NCBI RefSeq assembly: GCF_900142825.1
Contig: NZ_FRCH01000003.1
Span: forward strand, 248,001 to 312,000
Reading direction: 5' to 3'
From: Rhodanobacter sp. OK091
GTDB lineage: Bacteria; Pseudomonadota; Gammaproteobacteria; Xanthomonadales; Rhodanobacteraceae
DNA length: 64,000 bases
Under the pieces are notes generated by a model, which saw nothing but the letters and a program-made list of their open reading frames with translations, searched no databases and was not told the DNA's origin. The position numbers and the translations under genes were made by a program. The number at the start of each line of letters is the position of its first letter. The stretch's first letter is position 1. Shown here one piece after another: positions 32,920 through 42,469 of this stretch.

Positions 32920-34101
32920 ATGAAGCCATTCGGCACCCCCCATTCCGACCATGCATTGCGCGTCCTGTTGCTGGGCGCCGGCGAGCTGGGCAAGGAGGTG
33001 GCGATCGAACTGCAGCGCTATGCGGTGGAGGTGATCGCGGTGGACCGCTACGCGAACGCACCGGCAATGCAGATCGCCCACCGCAGCCACGTCATCGACA
33101 TGCTCGATGGCAAGGCGTTGCGCGCGGTGATCGAGCTGGAAAAGCCCGATCTGGTGGTGCCGGAGATCGAGGCGATCCATACACCGACCCTGATCGAGCT
33201 GGAAAAGGAGGGCCAGCGGGTGATCCCGACCGCCCGTGCGGTGTGGCTGACGATGGACCGCGAAGGCATCCGCAGACTGGCTGCCGAGGAGCTGAAACTG
33301 CCGACCTCGCCGTATCGCTTCTGCGACAGCGAAGCGCAGTACCGCAATGCGGTGGCCGCGATCGGTTACCCGTTCGTGATCAAGCCGGTGATGAGTTCAT
33401 CCGGCAAGGGTCAGAGCGTGGTGCGCAGTGAGGATGAATTGCAGCATGCATGGGACTACGCACAGTCCGGCGGTCGCGCCGGCAAAGGCCGGGTGATCGT
33501 CGAGGGCTTCGTGGATTTCGACTACGAGATCACCATGCTGACGGTGCGGCATGCCGGCGGCGTCAGCTTTTGTGCGCCGATCGGCCATCACCAGGAAGAA
33601 GGCGATTACCGCGAGTCGTGGCAGCCGCAGCCGATGAGCGAGGTCGCGCTGGCCGAGGCGCAGCGGCAGGCCGCGGCGGTGACGGGAGCGCTGGGTGGCT
33701 GGGGCGTGTTCGGCGTGGAGTTCTTCATCAAGGGCGACGCAGTGATCTTTTCCGAAGTCAGTCCGCGCCCGCACGATACCGGCCTGGTCACGCTGATCTC
33801 GCAGGAGCTTTCCGAGTTCGCGCTGCACGCGCGGGCGATCCTTGGCTTGCCGATTCCTGTGATCCACCAGTACGGGCCGTCCGCCTCATGTGCGGTACTG
33901 GTTGAGGGTGATGGTGCGGCACCGCGTTACCACGGTGTCGGCGAGGCGCTGGCCGAGCCGGACACGCAACTGCGCATCTTCGGCAAGCCGACCGTCAGCG
34001 GTCGCCGGCGCATGGCGGTGACGCTGGCGCGCGCCGAGTCGCTGGAGGCGGCGGTGGGTAAAGCGGTGCGTGCGGCGGGCCGTCTGCGCGTCGAGTTGTA
34101 A
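32920..34101 (+). CDS. purT: Formate-dependent phosphoribosylglycinamide formyltransferase
   Basis: 393-residue ATP-grasp enzyme, converting GAR to FGAR with formate and ATP in purine synthesis, independent of tetrahydrofolate. Recognisable blocks are [57 protein letters not shown] (ATP loop), [31 protein letters not shown] and [16 protein letters not shown]. The ATG at 32920 with GGAGA six bases upstream is the normal N-terminus; the longer frame is discarded. Confidence 0.96.
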   Translation: MKPFGTPHSDHALRVLLLGAGELGKEVAIELQRYAVEVIAVDRYANAPAMQIAHRSHVIDMLDGKALRAVIELEKPDLVVPEIEAIHTPTLIELEKEGQRVIPTARAVWLTMDREGIRRLAAEELKLPTSPYRFCDSEAQYRNAVAAIGYPFVIKPVMSSSGKGQSVVRSEDELQHAWDYAQSGGRAGKGRVIVEGFVDFDYEITMLTVRHAGGVSFCAPIGHHQEEGDYRESWQPQPMSEVALAEAQRQAAAVTGALGGWGVFGVEFFIKGDAVIFSEVSPRPHDTGLVTLISQELSEFALHARAILGLPIPVIHQYGPSASCAVLVEGDGAAPRYHGVGEALAEPDTQLRIFGKPTVSGRRRMAVTLARAESLEAAVGKAVRAAGRLRVEL

Positions 34102-34156
34102 GCGTAGGCGATGCGCTAGGCTGAAAGACACAACAGCTGATTGAGAGGAAGCAGGT

Positions 34157-35668
34157 ATGGAGTCAACCGGGTTTGCGCACTGGCTGGTAGTCGTGGTGGA
34201 GCTCTGCACGGCGTTCGCCCTGTTGCTGCTGGCGCTGGCGGTCATGGTGGTGCTGGTGACCTGGGTGGTCGACCGCAATCAGACCGGCAACGCGGTATTG
34301 CGCAATTTCCCGGTGATCGGCCACTTCCGCTACTGGTTCCTGCACCTGGGCGAATTCTTTCGCCAATACCTGTATTCCAGCGACCGCGAGGAGATGCCGT
34401 TCAATCGCGCCGAGCGTACCTGGGTGTATCGCGCCGCGAAGAACGTCGACAACACCAATGCGTTCGGTTCCAGCCGCGACCTGCGCGCCGAAGGCGTGCC
34501 GTTCTTCGTCAATGCGCCGTTTCCGGATCTCGGCGTGGATCACGTCAAGCCGGTTCCGGTGACGATCGGCCCGTATGCACGCGAGCCGTATAGCCATGCA
34601 CCGTTCTTCAACATTTCTGCGATGAGTTTCGGCGCGCTGTCGGCACCGGCGGTGCGTGCGCTGTCGCGCGGCGCGGCCAAGGCCGGGATATGGATGGATA
34701 CCGGCGAAGGCGGTCTGGCGCCGTATCACCTCGAAGGCGGCTGCGACATCATCTTCGAAATCGGCACCGCCAAGTACGGCGTGCGCACGCCCGATGGCAA
34801 GCTCGACGACGGCAAGCTGCTGGCGATCTGCGCGCACAAGCAGGTGAAGATGGTCAGCATCAAGCTGGGCCAGGGCGCCAAACCGGGCATGGGCGGTCTG
34901 CTGCCCGGTGCCAAGGTCACCGCGGAAATTGCGGCGATCCGCGGCATACCGGTTGGCGAGGACTCGCAAAGCCCGAACCGCCACCTCGACATCGGCAACG
35001 TGTCGCAACTGATGGATAGCATCCGCCACATCCGCGAGCTCACCGGCAAGCCGGTGGGCTTCAAGGCAGTGCTCGGCGGTGTGGAATGGATCGGCGAGTT
35101 GTGCGATGAGGTGCACCGGCGCGGTATCGAGAGCGCGCCGGATTTCATCATCGTCGACGGCTCCGAAGGCGGCACCGGCGCCGCGCCGCAGACCTTGATG
35201 GAAGGTGTCGGCCTGCCGCTGCACGAGGCCTTGCCGGCGCTGCTCGACATGCTGATCGTCAAAGGCTTGCGCGAACGCATCAAGGTGGTCTGCTCGGGCA
35301 AGTGCATCACCGCCTACGACGTGGCGTGGGCGCTGTCGATCGGTGCGGACTTCGTCAATTCCGCCCGCGGCTTCATGCTGGCGCTGGGCTGCATCCAGTC
35401 ATTGCAGTGCAATCGCAATACCTGTCCCACCGGCATCACCACGCAGAATCCGAAACTGCAGCGCGGCCTGGTGGTAATGGACAAGAGCGAGCGCGTCTAC
35501 CACTACGCCACCAATGTGATGAAGGAAGTAGGCATCATCGCGCACAGCTGTGGCGTCAGCGAGCCGCGTCAGCTCAATCGCGGACATTGCCGCGTGGTGG
35601 GCGATGACGGCTTGTCGATCCCGCTGGAGAAGCTGTTTCCGTATCCACAACCCGCCGCGGCCGAATGA
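34157..35668 (+). CDS. FMN-binding glutamate synthase family protein
   Basis: 503 residues: an N-terminal membrane helix (VVVVELCTAFALLLLALAVMVVLVTWVV) followed by the FMN-binding (beta/alpha)8 domain of GltB. Motifs include ISAMSFGALSAPAVRALSRGAAKAG, GEGGLAPYHLEGGCDIIFEIGTAKYG, KLGQGAKPGMGGLLPG, DGSEGGTGAAPQTLMEGVGLP and a cysteine cluster C-x5-C-x4-C (IQSLQCNRNTCPTG) resembling the 3Fe-4S ligands. The glutaminase domain is absent. Actual reaction unknown; stand-alone homologues are widespread. It lies 55 bases after purT on the same strand. Confidence 0.9.
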   Translation: MESTGFAHWLVVVVELCTAFALLLLALAVMVVLVTWVVDRNQTGNAVLRNFPVIGHFRYWFLHLGEFFRQYLYSSDREEMPFNRAERTWVYRAAKNVDNTNAFGSSRDLRAEGVPFFVNAPFPDLGVDHVKPVPVTIGPYAREPYSHAPFFNISAMSFGALSAPAVRALSRGAAKAGIWMDTGEGGLAPYHLEGGCDIIFEIGTAKYGVRTPDGKLDDGKLLAICAHKQVKMVSIKLGQGAKPGMGGLLPGAKVTAEIAAIRGIPVGEDSQSPNRHLDIGNVSQLMDSIRHIRELTGKPVGFKAVLGGVEWIGELCDEVHRRGIESAPDFIIVDGSEGGTGAAPQTLMEGVGLPLHEALPALLDMLIVKGLRERIKVVCSGKCITAYDVAWALSIGADFVNSARGFMLALGCIQSLQCNRNTCPTGITTQNPKLQRGLVVMDKSERVYHYATNVMKEVGIIAHSCGVSEPRQLNRGHCRVVGDDGLSIPLEKLFPYPQPAAAE

Positions 35669-35672
35669 CAGC

Positions 35673-35700
35673 GGTAGGAGCCCGCCAGCGGGCTCCTACC
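35673..35700. repeat. REP-like palindrome GGTAGGAGCCCGC / GCGGGCTCCTACC
   Basis: A 28-bp near-perfect palindrome (13-base arms, centre CA) between convergent genes, 5 bases after the glutamate-synthase-like stop. It is the second copy of the element at 28627-28652 with the central dinucleotide changed. Confidence 0.8.
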
Positions 35701-35714
35701 GACAAAGTGGGCGC

Positions 35715-36422
35715 TTACGGCATTGCGATCCAGCCTTCGGCCGTACGAATCTGCAGCGGTCTGAATCGTCGCTTGTAATCCATCTTCGGATGGCCATCGA
35801 TCCAGAAACCGAGATACAGCCATGGCATGCCGCGGCGGCGGGCTAGCGCCAGCTGTTGCAGGATCGCAAAGGTGCCCAGGCTGCGCGCGGTTTCGTCGGG
35901 GTCGAAAAACGTATAGACGGCCGAGATGCCATTGATGCAGATGTCGGTGACGGCCACCGCGAGCAGACGTTCGCCGAGGCGCAGTTCCACGAACAAGGTG
36001 GGGCTCCACGGCGCAGTGAGGAAGCGGCGAAAGTCGCTGGCTTCCGCATCGTCCATGCCGCCTCCGGCGTGGCGGCTTTGCAGGTAGCGTTCGTATAGCG
36101 CGTGGCGTTCACGGTTGTAGCCGGGGATCGATTCGCTGACGACGAGGTCGGCATTGCGCTTCAGGCAACGGCGCTGCGCACGATCCGGCAAGAAGTTCGC
36201 CACGTCGATGCGGCATGGCGTGCACGCATGGCATTGCGGGCAATGCGGAAAATACAGATGGCCGCCGGCCCGGCGAAAGCCGCGTTCCAGTGCCGGGCCA
36301 TACAACTGGTCAAGTTGCGGCGCGGCCGGATCCAGCACCAGATTCTGCGCGGTGCGGTCGGCATAGTAGCCGCACGCATGGGGCAGGGTCTGGAACAGGC
36401 GGACTTGGTCGGAGCGGCGCAT
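35715..36422 (-). CDS. bpt: Aspartate/glutamate leucyltransferase (N-end rule)
   Basis: 235-residue aminoacyl-tRNA-protein transferase that adds Leu to N-terminal Asp/Glu, marking proteins for ClpAP degradation. Typical features are RLFQTLPHACGYYADRTAQNLVLDP, the Cys cluster HCPQCHACTPCRIDVANF, GFWIDGHPKMDYKRRFRPLQ and VYTFFDPDETARSLGTFAI. Length and motifs fit Bpt rather than eukaryotic Ate1. No clp genes are in the window. The gene is transcribed toward the REP-like palindrome. Confidence 0.94.
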   Translation of the reverse strand: MRRSDQVRLFQTLPHACGYYADRTAQNLVLDPAAPQLDQLYGPALERGFRRAGGHLYFPHCPQCHACTPCRIDVANFLPDRAQRRCLKRNADLVVSESIPGYNRERHALYERYLQSRHAGGGMDDAEASDFRRFLTAPWSPTLFVELRLGERLLAVAVTDICINGISAVYTFFDPDETARSLGTFAILQQLALARRRGMPWLYLGFWIDGHPKMDYKRRFRPLQIRTAEGWIAMP

Positions 36423-36465
36423 ATCCCGATTCTATGCCTGCGCAGCGGCAACGCACCATCGGGTG

Positions 36466-36858
36466 TCAGATCACGTGCAGGTAGCGCATGACCACCATGG
36501 CGAACCCGGCCAGCACCAGCAACAGCACGATGCGGCGCACTCTGGCCGCGGTGTGCTCGCGCCGCATCTCGGGCGTGGGATTGCGGGCGGCGGCCAGTTC
36601 CTCGCCGTGGCGGATCACCGGCTCGATACCGATCTCGCGCAGCAGCGCCCGGGCCTTGGTGTAGTCATCGGCGCTGGTGATCCACACTTGCGCCCAGCTG
36701 CTGCGGTCGTCGTTGCGCTGCGAGTAGCTGAACCGCTGCCAGGTCGGGCGGTTGTAGTTGGAGCGATTGACCACGGTGGCCTCGATGCCGTGTTCGGCCA
36801 TCAGGGCGACCACGAGATCGATGCTTTCGTTACGGGGTGAGGTAAAGATCTGGCGCAT
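36466..36858 (-). CDS. Putative signal-transducing protein (DUF2007-like) with C-terminal anchor
   Basis: 130 residues. The N-terminal ~80 residues (MRQIFTSPRNESIDLVVALMAEHGIEATVVN...WAQVWITSADDYTKARALLREIG) follow the DUF2007 pattern, a ferredoxin-like, PII-related fold. The C-terminus is a single hydrophobic anchor (IVLLLVLAGFAMVVMRYL). Function not established. It follows tesB on the same strand with a 22-base gap. Confidence 0.75.
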   Translation of the reverse strand: MRQIFTSPRNESIDLVVALMAEHGIEATVVNRSNYNRPTWQRFSYSQRNDDRSSWAQVWITSADDYTKARALLREIGIEPVIRHGEELAAARNPTPEMRREHTAARVRRIVLLLVLAGFAMVVMRYLHVI

Positions 36859-36880
36859 AGGCGCAGTTTACGCGATCGGC

Positions 36881-37747
36881 TCAGTCGCCGCGGACGCGGA
36901 TCAGGCCTTCCTGTGCCGTGGAGGCGACCAGCCGGCCATCGCGGCTGAAGATCTGCCCGCGGGCCAGGCCGCGGCCGCCCTGCGCCGTCGGGCTGTCGAA
37001 CGAATACAGCAGCCATTCGTCGACGCGGAACGGGCGATGGAACCACAGCGCATGGTCGAGGCTGGCCATCTGCACGTTGTGGGTGAGGTAGGAAATGCCG
37101 TGCGGCAGCGTGGCCGTGCCGATCAGGTGGAAGTCCGACGCATAGGCGAGCAGCGCGCGGTGCAGGATCGGCGAATCGCTGATCGGCGAGGTCAGCTTGA
37201 ACCAGATGTGCTGGATCGGCGGCCGCTTGGCCGGCCGATACTCGTCACGCGGCCACACCTGGCGGAACTCGAACGGGCCGTCGATGCCGAGCCAGCGCTG
37301 CAGCTTCACCGGCAGCCGGGCCAGTTCCTCCGGCGGCAGCGGGTGCAGCGGCTCCAGATCTTCCGGTGCCGGGACTTCGGGCATCGAGGTCTGATGTTCG
37401 ACGCCGGTTTCAGGCAGATGGAACGAGACCGAGCCGTTCAGGATCGGCTGACCGTGCTGGATAGCCAGCACCCGCCGCGACGAGAAGGTGCCGCCATCGC
37501 GTGCACGTTCCACGCTGTACACGATGGGCGCGTCGATATCGCCGGCGCGCAGGAAATAGGCGTGCAGCGAATGCGCTTCGCGCAATGGGTCCACCGTTTC
37601 CTGGGCCGCCGCCAGCGCCTGGCCCAGCACCTGGCCGCCAAACACGAATCGGGTGCCGATGTCGCGGCTCTGGCCGCGGAACAGGTTGTCCTCCAGCCGT
37701 TCAAGCTGCAGAAGATCGACCAGTTCGGTGACGTGGTTTGGCGACAT
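36881..37747 (-). CDS. tesB: Acyl-CoA thioesterase II
   Basis: 288-residue double hot-dog enzyme hydrolysing acyl-CoA. It begins with LVDLLQLERLEDNLFRGQS, then FVFGGQVLGQALAAAQETV and HSLHAYFLRAGD, and ends with the second hot-dog motif SLDHALWFHRPFRVDEWLLY and GLARGQIFSRDGRLVASTAQEGLIR. All are TesB hallmarks. The ATG at 37747 is used; an in-frame TTG lies six codons upstream. Confidence 0.95.
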   Translation of the reverse strand: MSPNHVTELVDLLQLERLEDNLFRGQSRDIGTRFVFGGQVLGQALAAAQETVDPLREAHSLHAYFLRAGDIDAPIVYSVERARDGGTFSSRRVLAIQHGQPILNGSVSFHLPETGVEHQTSMPEVPAPEDLEPLHPLPPEELARLPVKLQRWLGIDGPFEFRQVWPRDEYRPAKRPPIQHIWFKLTSPISDSPILHRALLAYASDFHLIGTATLPHGISYLTHNVQMASLDHALWFHRPFRVDEWLLYSFDSPTAQGGRGLARGQIFSRDGRLVASTAQEGLIRVRGD

Positions 37748-37829
37748 GGGCGAACGGCTCGACAAGGCGGGAAGCGGCGATTATAGCGGTCGCGGCCTTG
37801 TGCTCCTGCGCTGCCCGCAGGGGGCAAGC

Positions 37830-38390
37830 CTAGTGCGTGCCGATCCGGGTCAACCCGCTGCCTTCCAACACTTCGGTCCATGGAAACAGCGGGCCGGGGT
37901 CGAGCTTGCGATGGATTTCCCGTGCGGGGTCGTCACTGGCCGGCATCAGCGCGGTATCCAGTTCCTCATGCCCGGCGATTTGCCGCAGGTTCGGGAAATC
38001 GCGGCGCAGCCCGGCGAGCAAGGCGCGCAGCGCACCGATCTGGGCGGCGCTGTACGGCTCGGTCATCTGCTGGTGCCGCGAGTCCCACCAGTGCGGGTAG
38101 CGGCCCAGGTTGACCAGCTCGATGCCGATCGAGTTCGGGTTGTGGCCGCGCACATGATTGGCGACGCGGGTGCCAGGAACGTAGCGGTAAACCGCGCCGT
38201 CGCGGTCGATGTAGTAGTGGCCGCTGTTGCCGGCGCCGCTGGCGTGCAGCACTTTCTCGCCGTATTCGCGGGCCGTGGCCAGGTCCGGCAGCTCGGTGCA
38301 GTGGATCACCACCAGTTCCACCGCGTCGGCGGGCCGCTCGGGCAGGCGGGCGACGTAAGGCAGCGGTTGGTCGTGAATGGTCAGAGGCAT
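37830..38390 (-). CDS. N-acetylmuramoyl-L-alanine amidase (Amidase_2/AmpD-like)
   Basis: 186-residue zinc amidase acting on muropeptides. VVIHCTEL gives the first zinc His30, GNSGHYYIDRDGAVYRYVPGTRVANHVRGHNPNSIGIELVN contains the core, and IAGHEELDTAL..DDPAREIHRKLDPGPLFPW supplies the second His and the Asp ligand. No signal peptide is seen, so cytoplasmic AmpD-type recycling is likely, although AmpD itself has a slightly different N-terminus. Single gene, divergent from the hydrolase gene at 38479. Confidence 0.9.
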   Translation of the reverse strand: MPLTIHDQPLPYVARLPERPADAVELVVIHCTELPDLATAREYGEKVLHASGAGNSGHYYIDRDGAVYRYVPGTRVANHVRGHNPNSIGIELVNLGRYPHWWDSRHQQMTEPYSAAQIGALRALLAGLRRDFPNLRQIAGHEELDTALMPASDDPAREIHRKLDPGPLFPWTEVLEGSGLTRIGTH

Positions 38391-38478
38391 CGGCCAAGTC
38401 TCGCACGCACCAGGGCCGCCCGGAAACGTCGCCTGTTACCATGCGGGCCTTGCTTTCAGCAGTTTCATGGAGACCGCC

Positions 38479-39006
38479 ATGCGCGGCCAGATCATTCTTT
38501 CGCACGGTTCGGAGTCCAGTCCCGACGCCACCAAGGTCAGCGCACTGGCCGCATTGGCTGCCTCGCTGGGCTGGCATACGCAGCGGCCGGATTACGGCAC
38601 CGACGATGCACGCGGCCACGCCGGTTCGGTGGCGCCGCGGATCGCCCGCCTGCGCGCCACCATCGAGGCGCTGGATGCGCCGCCGCTGCTGGTCGGTTCC
38701 AGCATGGGTGCGTTCGTGTCCGGGCTGGTCTCGCTGGATGTGCCGGTGGCCGGTTTGCTGCTGCTGGCCACGCCCAGCGAGATTCCCGGTTACGCGCGCG
38801 CGTTCGACCTGCGCCGTGACGTGCCTACGCTGCTGATTCACGGTTGGCGCGACAACGTGTGCCCGCTGCCGGGCGTGCAGGCTTTCGCTGCCCAGCGTCG
38901 CCTGCCGCTGCTGGTGCTGGACGACGACCATCGGCTGAGTGCGAGCATGGATATGATCATCGCCCAGTTCAGGCACATGCTCGATCAAGTGGCGGCCAAG
39001 GCATGA
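38479..39006 (+). CDS. Small alpha/beta hydrolase (YqiA-like)
   Basis: 175-residue serine hydrolase. ILSHGSESSPDATK starts the fold. The nucleophile elbow GSSMG places Ser75, LLIHGWRDNVCP gives the acidic residue and LDDDHRLS the histidine. Substrate unknown. The ATG at 38479 has GGAGA six bases before it, better than the in-frame ATG at 38467. It overlaps rlmKL by four bases (ATGA), an apparent two-gene unit. Confidence 0.85.
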   Translation: MRGQIILSHGSESSPDATKVSALAALAASLGWHTQRPDYGTDDARGHAGSVAPRIARLRATIEALDAPPLLVGSSMGAFVSGLVSLDVPVAGLLLLATPSEIPGYARAFDLRRDVPTLLIHGWRDNVCPLPGVQAFAAQRRLPLLVLDDDHRLSASMDMIIAQFRHMLDQVAAKA

Positions 39007-41189
39007 GCCATTATTTCGCGACCTGCCCGAAGGGGCTGGAATACCTGCTGCGCGACGAACTGATCGCGATCGGCGCCAGCGACGTGCGCGAGGCGCTGGC
39101 TGGCGCGCATTTCTCCGGCACGCTGGAAACGGCATACCGTGCCTGCCTGTGGTCGCGCCTGGCCAGCCGCATTCTGCTGCCGCTGGCCGAGTTCGATGCG
39201 GCTGACGATGATGCGCTGTATCGCGGCGTCCAGGAGATCGACTGGAGCCGACATATGGCCGCGCATGCCACCTTTGCGGTGGACGCCGGCACGGCGATGA
39301 GCAAGCTCACCCATAGTCAGTTCATCGGTCTGCGCACCAAGGATGCGGTGGTCGACCAGTTTCGCCAGCGCGACGGCAACCGGCCGGGTATCGATACCGA
39401 TGAGCCGGACATCCGGATCAACCTGCGTCTGCGGCGAGATCGCGCGACCGTGTCGCTCGATCTTGCCGGCTCGCCGTTGCACCGCCGAGGCTGGCGCGAA
39501 GAACAGGGCGAGGCGCCGCTGAAGGAAAACCTCGCCGCCGCAATGCTGCTGCGCGCGCGCTGGCCGGAGGTGTACGCCGCCGGTGGTGCGCTGCTCGATC
39601 CGATGTGCGGTTCCGGCACGCTGCTGATCGAGGGCGCGCTGATGGCCGCCGACGTGGCCCCGGGTCTGCGCCGCGAGTACTTCGGCTTTCTTGGCTGGCA
39701 GCAACACGACATCGCGCTATGGCGCGGCCTGCTCGATGAGGCGAAGCAACGTGCCGAGGCCGGCCTGCGCGGATTGCGCAGCATCTTCTTCGGCAGCGAC
39801 GCCGACCCGCGCATGGTGCAGACGGCCAAACGCAATGCACAGGAAGCGGGCGTGGCCGGTTTCTTCACCCTCGACAAGCAGGATATGACCCACGCAGCAC
39901 CACCGCCGGGTGTCGACTACGGCCTGGTCATCACCAACCCGCCATATGGCGAGCGGCTTGGCGAGCGGGCCGAAATGCCGAAGCTGTATCGCGCGCTGGG
40001 CGACACCTTGCGCAACCGCTTCAGCGGTTGGCGCGCCGCCGTGCTGGCCGGCGACGTGGAGCTGGGCCGGGCGATGCAATTGCACGCGGACAAGCGCTAT
40101 GCGCTGTACAACGGCGCGCTGGAAACCGTGCTGCTGACCTTCGATCTGAGCAAGCGCGAAGAAGCGCCGCGCGAGCCGAAGCCGTTGTCGGCCGGCGCAC
40201 AGATGCTGAAGAATCGGCTGGAGAAAAACCTCAAACACCTGCGCAAGCGGTTGACTCGCGAAGGTATCCACTGCTGGCGTGCCTATGATCAGGATCTGCC
40301 TGAGTACGCCGCCGCAATCGACGTGTACGGTGCCACGAACGGCGACGACCACCTGCACATCCAGGAATACCGTGCGCCGGCCGATGTGCCTGCGGACGTC
40401 GCCCGCCTGCGCTTGCGCGAGATCGCCCGTGTCGCCGGCGAAGTGCTTGGCGTGCCGCGCGAGCGCATCGCAATCAAGACACGTGAACGGGGCAAGGGCG
40501 GTTCCAAGTACGGCCAGCTCGATCAGCGCAACGAGTTCATCGAGGTGGACGAAGGTGGCCTGAAGTTTCTGGTCAACCTCACCGACTATCTCGACACCGG
40601 GCTGTTCCTCGATCACCGGCTGGTGCGCGCGAAGGTACGTGAGCTTGCCGACGGAAAGTGTTTCCTCAACCTGTTTGCCTATACCGCCACTGCCAGCGTG
40701 TATGCGGCGGCCGGCGGCGCGTTGGAAACCACCAGCGTGGATTTGTCGGCCACCTATCTGGAATGGGCGTCGCGCAATCTTGCTCTGAACGGCTTCAGCG
40801 GATCGAGTCATCGGCTGATGCAGTTCGATGCGCTGGAATTCCTGCAGCGCGACCGCGGCCATTACGGGCTGATCTTTGTCGACCCGCCCACTTTCTCCAA
40901 TTCCAAGCGTGCCGACGATTTCGACGTGCAGCGCGACCACGTGAAACTGCTCGATGCCTGCAACGAGCGGCTGACCCGTGACGGCGTGATTGTGTTTTCC
41001 AACAATTTCCGCCGCTTCAAGCTCGACCGCACGGAGCTTGAACAACGCTTCGAGATCGAGGACTGGACCGCACCGAGCATCCCGTTCGACTTCGCCCGTC
41101 GCGCCGACATCCACGGCTGCTGGCTGCTGCGGCGGCGCAAAGCTGAAGCGGGGATCAACCCCTGGGATACCGCGCGCATCAAGAAGTGA
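39003..41189 (+). CDS. rlmL: Bifunctional 23S rRNA methyltransferase RlmKL (m7G2069/m2G2445)
   Basis: 728-residue fusion. An N-terminal ferredoxin-like/THUMP domain (FATCPKGLEYLLRDELIAIGA) is followed by the RlmL methyltransferase (LLDPMCGSGTLLIEGAL; catalytic NPPYGERLG), then the RlmK methyltransferase (FLNLFAYTATASVYAAAGGA; DPPTFSNSK). Length and order equal the E. coli enzyme. The ATG at 39003 overlaps the hydrolase stop and begins the standard MSHYFATCPKG. Confidence 0.95.
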   Translation: MSHYFATCPKGLEYLLRDELIAIGASDVREALAGAHFSGTLETAYRACLWSRLASRILLPLAEFDAADDDALYRGVQEIDWSRHMAAHATFAVDAGTAMSKLTHSQFIGLRTKDAVVDQFRQRDGNRPGIDTDEPDIRINLRLRRDRATVSLDLAGSPLHRRGWREEQGEAPLKENLAAAMLLRARWPEVYAAGGALLDPMCGSGTLLIEGALMAADVAPGLRREYFGFLGWQQHDIALWRGLLDEAKQRAEAGLRGLRSIFFGSDADPRMVQTAKRNAQEAGVAGFFTLDKQDMTHAAPPPGVDYGLVITNPPYGERLGERAEMPKLYRALGDTLRNRFSGWRAAVLAGDVELGRAMQLHADKRYALYNGALETVLLTFDLSKREEAPREPKPLSAGAQMLKNRLEKNLKHLRKRLTREGIHCWRAYDQDLPEYAAAIDVYGATNGDDHLHIQEYRAPADVPADVARLRLREIARVAGEVLGVPRERIAIKTRERGKGGSKYGQLDQRNEFIEVDEGGLKFLVNLTDYLDTGLFLDHRLVRAKVRELADGKCFLNLFAYTATASVYAAAGGALETTSVDLSATYLEWASRNLALNGFSGSSHRLMQFDALEFLQRDRGHYGLIFVDPPTFSNSKRADDFDVQRDHVKLLDACNERLTRDGVIVFSNNFRRFKLDRTELEQRFEIEDWTAPSIPFDFARRADIHGCWLLRRRKAEAGINPWDTARIKK

Positions 41190-41253
41190 ACCCTTCAGAC
41201 CGCATTAAGCGGATCGAGCCGAGCATAGGCCCCGTATCAACCGGAGAGGTGTC

Positions 41254-41685
41254 ATGACCAAACGTTTCAGTGGTGCAGGCAAGCTGGCAGCCATCAGTCT
41301 GGCGGTCGCAGCAGCAGTGGCGATGCCGCTGAGTGCGTCTGCGCATGATGGCTGGGGCGGTCATGGGGGCTGGGGTCACGGTGGTGGGCATGGCTGGGAT
41401 CGCGGCGGTGGCTGGGATCGCGGTGGCTACTATCGGCACGGCGGTGGCCACTGGAGCGGCGGTCGCTGGATTGCCGGTGCGATCATCACCGGTGCAGTGG
41501 CGGGCATCGTCGCCGATTCGCTGCGCCCGGAGCCGGTCTACTACGAGCAGCCGCGAGTGGTCTATCGCGAGCCCACGGTGATCTACGAGGATGCGCCGAT
41601 CGTCACACATCGCGTGGTCACCCGCACCGTGGTGTACGACAACGGCTACCCCACGCGCTACGTGCGTGATGACGACGACGACTGA
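41254..41685 (+). CDS. Secreted Gly/His/Trp-rich protein with glycine-zipper-like segment
   Basis: 143 residues. A signal peptide (SLAVAAAVAMPLSASA) precedes a low-complexity part made of GWGGHGG, GHGW and DRGGG units. Then comes a hydrophobic GAIITGAVAGIVADSL that resembles a glycine-zipper membrane segment, and a Tyr/Val-rich acidic C-terminus ending in five Asp. Function unknown; the His-rich region may bind metal. GGAGAGG precedes the ATG. Followed by a strong terminator. Confidence 0.7.
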   Translation: MTKRFSGAGKLAAISLAVAAAVAMPLSASAHDGWGGHGGWGHGGGHGWDRGGGWDRGGYYRHGGGHWSGGRWIAGAIITGAVAGIVADSLRPEPVYYEQPRVVYREPTVIYEDAPIVTHRVVTRTVVYDNGYPTRYVRDDDDD

Positions 41686-41718
41686 TCAGTCATCGCTGCA
41701 GTAGGCGGCACACAAAAA

Positions 41719-41748
41719 CAAAGAGCCCGGCATTTGTCGGGCTCTTTG
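41719..41748. terminator. Bidirectional intrinsic terminator
   Basis: An 11-bp stem (CAAAGAGCCCG / CGGGCTCTTTG, 8-base loop) lies between convergent genes, with an A-rich left flank that reads as a T-tract for the minus-strand gene and TTT in the right arm for the plus-strand gene. Confidence 0.88.
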
Positions 41749-41767
41749 CTATTCAGGTGTCCCGGAT

Positions 41768-42229
41768 TCAATGGGCAGGCATGGTTGTCGGCTGGTCTGC
41801 ACCGCTGCCATGGCGCATCGCGTGGGCACTCAACTCATCGAAGCGCGGTTTGTCGATCTTGCTGACCGACTCGATCGGGCAGGGCGGCTGATTGCGTGAG
41901 CGCACGGTCTCGCCTACTTCGCCGCAGATACGCCCCTGGTTGACGACGGCGTTGGACCTGTTGGGTCGGAAGATCAGGCCCGGGGGGGACATCCCGAGTC
42001 GCGGGCACTCACTCTGCAATTTCACCAGATAACGCTTCGGGCCGGTACGCACGATGGCGGTGCGCGCGTCGACGATATGCCATTCGTTGATCTGGCTCGT
42101 ATCGATGCAGTCGGACGTATGTAAAGGAGTGCGCGGTAGCGGCGTGAGTGCCGAAGGTGTCTCGGCGGCCTGCGCGACTCCAGCACCGGCGGTCAGGGCA
42201 AGCAACAGGATGGGAATAAGCGTTTTCAT
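41768..42229 (-). CDS. Secreted protein, DUF6491-like, unknown function
   Basis: 153 residues with a signal peptide (LIPILLLALTAGAGVAQA). The mature part contains DCIDTSQINEWHIVDARTAIVRTGPKRYLVKLQSECPRLG and ends with GRICGEVGETVRSRNQPPCPIES, a four-to-five-cysteine domain I associate with DUF6491-type periplasmic proteins of Xanthomonadales. AGGTGACACCC precedes the ATG at 42229. Function not known. Confidence 0.78.
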   Translation of the reverse strand: MKTLIPILLLALTAGAGVAQAAETPSALTPLPRTPLHTSDCIDTSQINEWHIVDARTAIVRTGPKRYLVKLQSECPRLGMSPPGLIFRPNRSNAVVNQGRICGEVGETVRSRNQPPCPIESVSKIDKPRFDELSAHAMRHGSGADQPTTMPAH

Positions 42230-42469
42230 GGGTGTCACCTCGTTCGGTTCGGGTAATACGCATACCGCGTTGCAGCAGTCAGGCGATCTACGTGCCGACC
42301 CGCATCTGCACCGGCATGGGGGGAGGCGTCGCTGCAAAGTATCTGCCATCTACATATCACAAGAAGTGAACGGTCGGCACGGCATGCTGCCGGGCATGTT
42401 TTTGAACCATCCCTGCCGCGAGACCCTCCGCATAGCGGCCGCCTTGCTGGCTGTGCCGGAGAGTCGGCG

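Noticed and set aside
39717-41114. 465-codon minus-strand frame inside rlmKL
   Set aside because: RlmKL motifs (NPPYGERLG, DPPTFSNSK) establish the plus strand.
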